IMG/VR virus record: IMGVR_UViG_3300027754_000471
Span: 1 to 22,535 of that record
Strand: one strand, 5' to 3'
DNA: 22,535 nt
Source of the DNA: a virus
Shown: positions 1 to 6,797 of the stretch, piece after piece
How the letters are laid out: each line of letters begins with the position of its first letter
Position numbering within the stretch: position 1 is the first letter of the stretch
Made by a program: the position numbers and the translations under genes
The notes under the pieces: model-generated
The model's database searches: none
What the model was told of the DNA's origin: nothing
Seen by the model: only the letters and a program-made list of their open reading frames with translations

Positions 1-2287
1 GCCTAACATTTCTTCTTATCTCAGATGGAGTTAACCCATCCATAATCTTTATGCCTCCATTTATAAGCGATACATTTTCATTACTAAGCTTATCTATAGC
101 CGCTTGAATAATAGGCTTGTTTATATCCTGAGCGTCAGCAAGAGCTGTTTCTAATTGCTTTAACTTGTCTGCGTTTGATTTTATTTTCTTTCCTGGATCA
201 TTCACAAACGGAGCAATAGCTTGCGCTGCTAATGCCGGAGCAACAGTAATGAGTCCACCAATAGTAGCGCCACTTACAAACGCGTCATCAACGCCATCGA
301 ATACACCAACATTCTTTTTGCCTAAAACATATTTGTCAGCAAGGTTGCCGCCTATTTGAGAAAAAGCTTCAGCAGAACCTTCTTTAAATTGATTTGATCC
401 AACTTCTTTACCAAGGGCTATTGCGCTCTTGATTCCTTTTTTAAATTCATCACGCATCACATTTAGCTCAAGATTAGTGGCTCCTTTTTTTGCAGCCTCA
501 GCTAATCTCCATGATGGCAACGCTTTCTTCCATATGTCAATCTCTGCTTTTTCTGTAAGTATTTCTAATCCACCTACCAAAGCAGACGTTAATATCTTTT
601 GAAGATCGCTATATAATTCTTTACCTGCTTGCGTTTCTTCTTTTTCTAACTCTTTGTATTTTTGTCCATAAGCAGACAATCCTATAATATATGGAGCCAT
701 TCCACCTGTACTATAAGCTAATGCAAAATTTGCAGATTGATCAACAATCTGTGAACCAGAATATCTTAAAAAATCATATGGGGTTTCTACATCCTTGTAA
801 GACATAGGTTTTGATAAAGCGCTTCTTAATTTATCAGCAGTTTCAATATCTTTACCTTTAAGCCCAACTGCTCTATCTAAGCCTCCAAAAATACTAAAAA
901 CACCAGCTTGAGCTTTTCCAACTGCATTTGAAAGGATTCCGTAATTTCTTTTTAATAAATCTGCCTCTTGGCTGAAGTCTTGTATGTTGTCGCTGCTATT
1001 ATTCCATGCATCAAATTTATTATATAAATCTTTTGACAATAAGCTCAACTCCTGTTTTTTTGCAATAAAAGACTTCTTGTCTTCATCTGGCATAGCATTA
1101 AATTCTTCTTGAGAAATATCTTCAATCTCGCTTTTAAGACTCTTCCAATTCTTTAGGTTATTATCAAATCTTGCTTTCTCAAGTACAACTTTATTTTTCA
1201 TTGACTCGACATTTTTAAGCATATCTGATTGATTGCCAGGCAATAATGGATCTGTTATGGCTTCCTTTTCCGGATCTACTAAATTTATAAATGTATTTGC
1301 AAGGCTAGTAGTTAAAGGAGTTTCACTTGTTAGTATATTGTCAATCTCTTTGTCTATACTACTCTTTAACTTCTTTTCAGATAATATATCTTTAGCTCTC
1401 GCAATAATCTCTTCATTGGTAGCTTGTTGCTTATTCTTTTGAAAATATAATATTGATTGAGTAATTGCATCGTCAATAGGCCTTGAACTTGTTGACGGCA
1501 AATTAAACTGTAATCTATTATTGATTGCAGAAATTAATCTATCTGGATTTTCTATTTTAGAAAACTCGTCTTCTGCATATTTGTTTGACTCCTCTTTAAA
1601 TCCAGATGTTTCTTTTGCCAGGCCAGATTCAAGCATTGTTAATTTAAATGAAGTATTTAACTCTTCCGGAGTAAAGTCACCTAATACATTAAGCTTTTTA
1701 TTTAGCTCTGTTACGTTTGCTTCTTCTTGCGCTCTTTGTCTTGTTGGTATTGGAGCCTTTTCTTTTATACCTAATGCAACCTCAGCAATTGGTTTAGCCG
1801 CAGGTTGAACAGGAGCTGCTTTAATAAACTTATTAGCAGTCTGTAGGTCTTCGTTAAGTAATGGATCAGAAGCAATGGTTGGATTGCTGGCACGCAATTG
1901 CTCAAGTTGTGATTGAGCATTCTTTATCCCTACTGCGTCATTCTTTTGCGCAGCCTCTTGTAAAGAACGAGTTAAGGCTTGGTGTGATTGCCAGTCCCTA
2001 GACTCAATGCCTTTATTATACGTTGATGGATTCTTTGGAGATGCCGATAAACCAATTGTCTGACCCGAAGAGGATTGAGATACCCCAACGTCTTTTTTTT
2101 TTACGTCAGCAAAAAAGTCTTGCTTGAAAGAATTAAAGTCATTGGTATATAGTTGATCTTTATATAATTGATCATGCAATGATTTTTGATTTCCTTCGTC
2201 TCCAAATTGAGAAACAAAATCTTCATAGCTGTTTGTATATAATTGGTCCTTGTATAATTGTTCGTATAATGGTTTTGAATTTGGCAT
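1..2287 (-). CDS. Large internal virion (ejection) protein, T7 gp16-like in position; C-terminus beyond window
   Basis: The frame is open from an ATG at 2287 to the left edge, giving at least 762 residues with no stop. The first 66 residues hold two 30-residue tandem repeats (7-36 and 37-66) sharing the core QLYKDQLYTN. Much of the rest is charged, Lys/Glu/Asn-rich and predicted helical. Two less polar stretches stand out: about residues 518-541 (Ala/Gly/Ile-rich) and 668-695 (core SGATIGGLITVAPALAAQ), which could associate with membranes. No lytic transglycosylase or polymerase motif was seen in the visible part. The gene starts 4 nt after the 514-residue gene and is last of three genes whose order matches T7 14-15-16 (internal core, ejected with the DNA). 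The ejection role is inferred from size, composition and order. It could instead be a tape-measure-like or polyvalent structural protein. Confidence 0.6.
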   Translation of the reverse strand, partial: MPNSKPLYEQLYKDQLYTNSYEDFVSQFGDEGNQKSLHDQLYKDQLYTNDFNSFKQDFFADVKKKDVGVSQSSSGQTIGLSASPKNPSTYNKGIESRDWQSHQALTRSLQEAAQKNDAVGIKNAQSQLEQLRASNPTIASDPLLNEDLQTANKFIKAAPVQPAAKPIAEVALGIKEKAPIPTRQRAQEEANVTELNKKLNVLGDFTPEELNTSFKLTMLESGLAKETSGFKEESNKYAEDEFSKIENPDRLISAINNRLQFNLPSTSSRPIDDAITQSILYFQKNKQQATNEEIIARAKDILSEKKLKSSIDKEIDNILTSETPLTTSLANTFINLVDPEKEAITDPLLPGNQSDMLKNVESMKNKVVLEKARFDNNLKNWKSLKSEIEDISQEEFNAMPDEDKKSFIAKKQELSLLSKDLYNKFDAWNNSSDNIQDFSQEADLLKRNYGILSNAVGKAQAGVFSIFGGLDRAVGLKGKDIETADKLRSALSKPMSYKDVETPYDFLRYSGSQIVDQSANFALAYSTGGMAPYIIGLSAYGQKYKELEKEETQAGKELYSDLQKILTSALVGGLEILTEKAEIDIWKKALPSWRLAEAAKKGATNLELNVMRDEFKKGIKSAIALGKEVGSNQFKEGSAEAFSQIGGNLADKYVLGKKNVGVFDGVDDAFVSGATIGGLITVAPALAAQAIAPFVNDPGKKIKSNADKLKQLETALADAQDINKPIIQAAIDKLSNENVSLINGGIKIMDGLTPSEIRRNVR
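2090..2269 (-). repeat. Two 90-bp in-frame tandem repeats at the 5' end of the large internal protein gene
   Basis: Residues 7-36 and 37-66 align without gaps. Both contain QLYKDQLYTN followed by an aromatic/acidic pattern (YEDFVSQF in copy 1, FNSFKQDF in copy 2). The DNA copies are 2180-2269 and 2090-2179. Similar Tyr-Thr-x-Ser-x-x-Asp-Phe repeats are, from memory, common at the ends of structural proteins in aquatic Bacteroidota phages. They may dock the protein to a partner. Confidence 0.7.
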
Positions 2288-2291
2288 ATTT

Positions 2292-3836
2292 TTATTTTCC
2301 TAAATTATTATATTTTCCTACGCTTTTTGCTGGTATTTTTTGTGATGCAGTTGTACCTTTTGGTCTATTGAAATCTTGTACAGTTGTCCAATCTACTTCC
2401 AATCCTTTAGGTTCATTAAGCATCCTGTTAATTATATCTTGTTTTTCAAGTTCGCTAGCTATAGGCTTAAATCTTTCAACGTCAACATATTCATCTGAAC
2501 CAGGCCTTTTTATTCTCTCAGTTACCACTGCATACAGTTTTACGTTTGGATTTTGTCTTTTTATAGGCGCTGGTATTTGTGATAGATCTGTTTGGAATGC
2601 CTCAAATCTACTCTCTCCTATATTATCTGGGTATGGCCTTCTTCTAATTTCTCCTATGTATTGAGATCGATCAAAGTTCTTGCCGATGTCTAAAACTTTT
2701 TTAAATCTATCAGCAAGATCGGCTTCCTTGGCACCTTGTTTTTCTTGTCTATTAATATCTGTTTGAGTAACTCTTTCAGGCTTCTCTACTTTGTAATCAA
2801 TCTGTGATTCAATGACATCGTCTACAATTGACTTAGCCTTCTTCATTTGCTCTTCGCTTAACTGAGGCGTAAAGATACCATTCTCATCCCTTACAAGCAA
2901 GATTGTTTTGTCACGCTGAGAAGATAAAGTATTAATTTCTTTTTGTATTGCCTTCTTGTCTGCGTCTGATTTCACAGATTCCCTTTGTGCGGAAAGTTTG
3001 TCAATCTGGCTATTGATTGATTGAATTTCTTTTGCGTTATACGTAAATGAATAACCATCTGTAGTATTGTCGTATAATACACTTGCAGCCTTTCTTGGAT
3101 TGTTTGTAATAGCATCAATAATCTCTGGCTTGGTCTTGCTATTAAACTTGCCTCTAATTGACTCAGAGATAACGTATCTACCGTTAACCATTCTTGACTC
3201 TGAACCTAAGTTCTTTACATATGCATTTACTTCGTTAGAAACATTCAACTTGTCTACGTTCTGATTCAGTCCGGCATTTATAGTTTGAAGGTCTACTAAT
3301 TTAGATTCGTCTTTAATCTTTTTTGTAACTGGATCAACTTCAGCAATGTACATTCTACCATCCTTAGGATTCATAAATGTAGTCTTGTCTTTTAAGTTAA
3401 GTAAGTCAGATGTCATTTGTCTTTGATATATTTCTTGACCGGCAGCCTTACCTTCCTGAGCTCGTTTTAGTCCTTCCTCATAGTTTGCGTCGTATTGCTT
3501 TGTCATGTCGGCAAGCCTTGACCAACTATCTTTACTAGTTGATACAATTCTTGAATACTCACTTGGAGTAATCTTGCCTCTTTTTAACAACTGGTTTTGT
3601 TCGTACAAAGAATTTCTTACATTGTTTGCTCCGTCCATTATAAATTGATTGAATGTAGGTGCCTTAGATCCTTGATACTTGTCTACAGTAGATATTACGT
3701 CGGTGTATTGTTTATCTAACTCAACTCGTTTCGCTTCTCTACCTTCTTCTACTTTGTCAAGTTTCTCTAATATGTTCTGTGTTATGCCGCCCCAATCAAT
3801 TGGGTTGGTGGCTTGGTATTGTGAATATTCTGGCAT
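2292..3836 (-). CDS. Probable internal virion protein, T7 gp15-like in position
   Basis: This 514-residue protein is strongly hydrophilic, with long stretches likely to form helices or coiled coils: residues about 17-60, 85-140 and 275-320 are rich in Lys, Glu, Gln and Ser. There is no signal peptide, membrane segment or recognisable catalytic motif. It starts 2 nt after the 261-residue gene and ends 4 nt before the large internal protein gene, so the three are surely co-transcribed. By position and composition it fits the middle member of a T7-like ejection set. The name is an inference from context, because no specific family motif was recognised. A cargo or scaffold-like structural protein is the alternative. 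Confidence 0.5.
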   Translation of the reverse strand: MPEYSQYQATNPIDWGGITQNILEKLDKVEEGREAKRVELDKQYTDVISTVDKYQGSKAPTFNQFIMDGANNVRNSLYEQNQLLKRGKITPSEYSRIVSTSKDSWSRLADMTKQYDANYEEGLKRAQEGKAAGQEIYQRQMTSDLLNLKDKTTFMNPKDGRMYIAEVDPVTKKIKDESKLVDLQTINAGLNQNVDKLNVSNEVNAYVKNLGSESRMVNGRYVISESIRGKFNSKTKPEIIDAITNNPRKAASVLYDNTTDGYSFTYNAKEIQSINSQIDKLSAQRESVKSDADKKAIQKEINTLSSQRDKTILLVRDENGIFTPQLSEEQMKKAKSIVDDVIESQIDYKVEKPERVTQTDINRQEKQGAKEADLADRFKKVLDIGKNFDRSQYIGEIRRRPYPDNIGESRFEAFQTDLSQIPAPIKRQNPNVKLYAVVTERIKRPGSDEYVDVERFKPIASELEKQDIINRMLNEPKGLEVDWTTVQDFNRPKGTTASQKIPAKSVGKYNNLGK

Positions 3837-3838
3837 AA

Positions 3839-4624
3839 TTATCTTTTAGTAACTAAATAATCTGGTACATAAAAAGGTTGAAATGGGCTAGATGATTGAC
3901 CAATATTTGGAGTCATCTGAAAGTTAGCCAAAGGATTATTTTGTGAATTCTCCCAATACTTTGATTGAATTTTTGGTTGAGGCAAATCAACTGATGGATA
4001 TTGATTTAAAAGTTTTTCAGGATTTGATACTGGTTGTGGTGCACCTAATTTATTTGGAACTTCTTCTTTTTCTGTCTTATACAATGGTCTAGTCTTGTCA
4101 TATTGAACAGCCAATGCGCCAAGCGTTCCAGCAGCACCAGTAAGACCAGCGTTGATATTTGCTTGACCCTGCGCTCTTGCCATTTGCGCTCCTTGTAGTT
4201 GAGATGTTAAGAAGTCGTTTTTGCGATCTACGGAACGAGCTTGTATTGCTTGCTCTTGTTGTGCAACAAACGCATCTCTTTCATATTTAGCTTGATCAAG
4301 CTGAGCAGCTAACTGCAAGTCTTGTGCGGTACCTTGTTGGTTAACACCTGGTAATCCACCTAATACAGCAGCAGCGCCAGCACCTTGTAATGCTTGCACC
4401 TCGTTTGCTGTTCTTTGAGCACCAGATTGTTGTGCTAACTGATAACCAAGTTGTGGCACTTGTACGCCAGCAACTCTGTTTTGCTCAGCCAACATTTTTT
4501 GTTGCGCTCCAATATCGGAAGCTGATTTAGCAGCAGCCTCAGATTGTTGTACTCCTTGATATGTTTGATATGCGTTGAGAGCTAATCCAGCTCCGGCAAC
4601 TATTGCGGATGTTATTGCGGCCAT
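3839..4624 (-). CDS. Probable internal virion protein, T7 gp14-like
   Basis: This 261-residue protein is rich in Ala, Gln and Gly. The N-terminus is a hydrophobic Ala/Gly helix (core AITSAIVAGAGLALNAYQ, residues 3-20). It is followed by a long Ala/Gln-rich helical body (about 24-165) with a second Gly/Ala patch near 158-172, then a Pro/Asn/Gln-rich C-terminal tail of about 90 residues. This pattern is typical of small podovirus internal proteins such as T7 gp14, which inserts in the outer membrane during DNA ejection. It starts 3 nt after the GNAT-like gene and 2 nt before the 514-residue gene. The start ATG at 4624 gives the hydrophobic N-terminus directly. The function is inferred from composition and gene order. 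Confidence 0.55.
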   Translation of the reverse strand: MAAITSAIVAGAGLALNAYQTYQGVQQSEAAAKSASDIGAQQKMLAEQNRVAGVQVPQLGYQLAQQSGAQRTANEVQALQGAGAAAVLGGLPGVNQQGTAQDLQLAAQLDQAKYERDAFVAQQEQAIQARSVDRKNDFLTSQLQGAQMARAQGQANINAGLTGAAGTLGALAVQYDKTRPLYKTEKEEVPNKLGAPQPVSNPEKLLNQYPSVDLPQPKIQSKYWENSQNNPLANFQMTPNIGQSSSPFQPFYVPDYLVTKR

Positions 4625-4627
4625 GTC

Positions 4628-5038
4628 TTATTGTTTTATAAATACTAATTCTGTGCATCCTGTAGAACCCTCCAAGAAGCCAAACTCTTTCATGCTATTT
4701 ATCAATGATGGGTTCTTCATTGACGAGTAGATATATGTTTTGCCAGATAAGACTGACATTGCCTTTGCAACATCAATCATATAAGCTAACGCATTCTTTC
4801 TCAATACTTTATCTTTTACTTCAAAGTTACTAACGATAAATTCTAACCAGCAAATCTTTGAGTTTGTCATGTACAAAAAGCAGGCACAGATATCTACGCC
4901 ATCCTTTGAAACCATAACTCCTTCTAAATTAAAAGGTAAGAAATCCTTAGCAGGGGCATCCCATCTCCAATCTTTCCACCATTTCTTTAAAATGTTCTCG
5001 TAATCAGATTCTGAAATGACTCTTGTTTCAAACTTCAT
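4628..5038 (-). CDS. GNAT-like acetyltransferase-fold protein
   Basis: This 136-residue protein has the size and secondary-structure order of a compact GNAT domain. The N-terminal segment has WWKDWRWDAPAKDFLP. A beta segment (about 39-57, VMVSKDGVDICACFLYM) is followed by WLEFIVSN (64-71). A basic helix (79-93) sits where the acetyl-CoA pyrophosphate loop usually lies, and the C-terminal part has YIYSSMKNPSLINSMKEFGF, typical of the GNAT last helix and strand. The canonical Q/RxxGxG/A loop is not clear, so activity is uncertain. Similar small proteins occur, from memory, among tail and ejection genes of aquatic phages. The gene has its own TAnnTTTG box 7 nt before the ATG and opens the operon that leads into the ejection genes. 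Its substrate is unknown. Confidence 0.55.
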   Translation of the reverse strand: MKFETRVISESDYENILKKWWKDWRWDAPAKDFLPFNLEGVMVSKDGVDICACFLYMTNSKICWLEFIVSNFEVKDKVLRKNALAYMIDVAKAMSVLSGKTYIYSSMKNPSLINSMKEFGFLEGSTGCTELVFIKQ

Positions 5039-5045
5039 ATTAATG

Positions 5046-5053
5046 CAAAGATA
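5046..5053 (-). promoter_or_regulatory. Bacteroidota-type -7 box (TATCTTTG) before the GNAT-like gene
   Basis: TATCTTTGC matches the Bacteroidota -7 consensus TAnnTTTG and lies in the 20-nt gap between the 264-residue and GNAT-like genes. Only about 7 nt separate it from the ATG, so a transcript from here would have a very short leader or none. No clear TTTG -33 element was found upstream. Confidence 0.5.
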
Positions 5054-5058
5054 CTAAA

Positions 5059-5853
5059 TTAAGGGTAACTTTTAAATACCTCTGAAGATACTTGGAAAAC
5101 TTCTACAGAATCAGTGTTTGTACTATCCAATTGCACATCCATATAGTAGCCTCTTAGTCCAAATGATTCTGATACTGAATTCTTTACGGACAAGATAAAG
5201 TCGCCCACAATCGGTGCGTTAAGCGTTCCTGTTGCGTCAGCAATAATTCTTATCACCGTCCTATTTGTTGCGGCATTATATGTTCTGGCAGATGCCATGC
5301 CTGCCTTTGCTTTTGCTGCTAGCGATCCATTAATTCTATAAATGATGTCACCGCTAAATCTGCCTGGGCTATTCAAGTTAACATTCTCTCCAACTTTTCC
5401 GGCAAATGTAATGTCTACAAAGCCAGCGCCAGAAGAAACAAGTAAAACTTCAGATATCCCTTGAGCCGATAAGTACACCGTATTCGACTCATTGTCCTCT
5501 CTACGGATATATGCGAACCACATTCCTTCCTTTCTTGTAAAGTTGTCATTGTTGATATTGCCGGATCCAAGGTTAGATAAAACTTGCGCTCCCCAACTAT
5601 CGCTTGCCTCAAGATGCAATGTCTTAAACATTTTCTGTTCGTCAGGCGCATCATTGAATATTGTTCTTACAGAAGAATTGTATTGTGTCCCATAAAAGTT
5701 ATTGTGCGTAGCATTGGTATTGTGCTTCCATATCTCGCCATCAATAAACGTATAGAAGTTGTTATTCATATTTGCCATCCAATCAGGAAAGTAAGAATGA
5801 AACGATGTCCATCCGCTCAAGACGGGAGAGTATGTTAATGTATAGTTCGCCAT
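5059..5853 (-). CDS. Probable tail structural protein of unknown role
   Basis: This 264-residue protein begins MANYTLTYSPVLSGWTSF and continues with an aromatic- and Asn-rich segment (about 20-75) containing NNFYTF, NNFYGTQYN and TIFNDAP. I recall the same pattern in conserved late-gene proteins of crAss-like and uncultured aquatic phages. The middle (about 130-235) is Gly/Ser/Thr/Val-rich and probably beta-structured. There is no catalytic motif or signal peptide. It starts with a 1-nt overlap (TAATG) with the glycosyltransferase-like gene and lies between the nozzle-adhesin gene and the ejection genes, which suggests a tail or baseplate component such as a fibre or hub. The virion role is inferred. 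Confidence 0.5.
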   Translation of the reverse strand: MANYTLTYSPVLSGWTSFHSYFPDWMANMNNNFYTFIDGEIWKHNTNATHNNFYGTQYNSSVRTIFNDAPDEQKMFKTLHLEASDSWGAQVLSNLGSGNINNDNFTRKEGMWFAYIRREDNESNTVYLSAQGISEVLLVSSGAGFVDITFAGKVGENVNLNSPGRFSGDIIYRINGSLAAKAKAGMASARTYNAATNRTVIRIIADATGTLNAPIVGDFILSVKNSVSESFGLRGYYMDVQLDSTNTDSVEVFQVSSEVFKSYP

Positions 5854-6797
5854 TACTGCAAATTTAATCTTTTTTTGGCGGAGTTCTCAATCCACTTCCA
5901 ATATAAATAAGAACACCTGTTTGGATCTAATCCTTTTATATCCAATCCGATTGGATCTACGTTGACATATTTGCCCTTCACAAACATTCCAGTGCTATCA
6001 TCTATAGCTCCGGCATTATGGTAGAAGCTAACTTTATCCCATCTTGGTGATCCACACGTTGCCCATGCGAAGTCAAACTCTGGCACAACCATGGTCTCTA
6101 TGCCTCGCTTCCATAAGCACCACAGCTCGGCCCACATACTGGCACACCATATCTGCACACCGTAAGGGTCACCGTCATTCTTCTTGTCTTTTAATTCTCC
6201 AAGGCCAAAGTATAGCGCATTGCTAATATCCTCAACCTCTTGCCAGTAATCAGCGTCAACGCCCTTCAATAGTTTCTGTGCGCCACCGCTCATCATTTCG
6301 TTGGCTTCAACAATATGGTGGTCAATGCCAGCTAACTCACACATCTTTAAGAATACGTCTTCTCCCTTACTCTTGATATACTTTGCGCCAATGTAACTTA
6401 TCGTATCGGATAAATAGCAGATATTATCGTATCTATGCGTATCAAAATTCATCGGCCTTGTAAATAAGAAGTCACAATCGTGATAAAAGATGTCACAATT
6501 CTTTGGAAATTTGTGACACACTTTCTTTAATATGTGCGGCTGAATAGATGGCGCATAACCTTTGTTGTCTCTCGTGTCCTCTGCGTAAATGAAATTAGCT
6601 TTTGGATACATTCTCTGGCATCTCAGCCAAGATGCCGGCAAATCATTGTCTATGGCTGCAACAACGTATATATCCTTCTCATCTATTCCCATAGATGTAA
6701 AGTTGTTTAAGTAAACCTCAACCTGCCAGGCATAATAGTCCGTGGCAGGTTGGGCTGATAGATAGATTAAAGAGGACAATCTACTACTGTTATCCAT
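5853..6797 (-). CDS. Glycosyltransferase-like protein (GT-A fold candidate)
   Basis: This 314-residue protein has an N-terminal alpha/beta part: strand IYLSAQP, then YVVAAID (44-50), then FIYAEDT (69-75). A DxD-type motif follows in IFYHDCDFLF (103-112; Asp107-Cys-Asp109). This order matches GT-A nucleotide-sugar transferases, where DxD binds the metal and nucleotide. Later features are a Met/Gly segment EMMSGGAQ, a Trp/Cys-rich stretch WCASMWAELWCLW and a C-terminal YLYWKWIEN. The ATG at 6797 lies inside the end of the nozzle-adhesin gene (31-nt overlap). An in-frame stop just upstream rules out a much longer form, and the next Met is residue 35. The gene ends in a TAATG overlap with the next one. 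The acceptor is unknown; a virion protein or host glycan is possible. Confidence 0.55.
   Translation of the reverse strand: MDNSSRLSSLIYLSAQPATDYYAWQVEVYLNNFTSMGIDEKDIYVVAAIDNDLPASWLRCQRMYPKANFIYAEDTRDNKGYAPSIQPHILKKVCHKFPKNCDIFYHDCDFLFTRPMNFDTHRYDNICYLSDTISYIGAKYIKSKGEDVFLKMCELAGIDHHIVEANEMMSGGAQKLLKGVDADYWQEVEDISNALYFGLGELKDKKNDGDPYGVQIWCASMWAELWCLWKRGIETMVVPEFDFAWATCGSPRWDKVSFYHNAGAIDDSTGMFVKGKYVNVDPIGLDIKGLDPNRCSYLYWKWIENSAKKRLNLQ

Noticed and set aside
2179-2664. 161-residue plus-strand frame
   Set aside because: It runs antisense across the junction of two good minus-strand genes, is Phe/Leu/Ile-rich as expected for the complement of Lys/Glu-rich coding sequence, and has no promoter or family signal.
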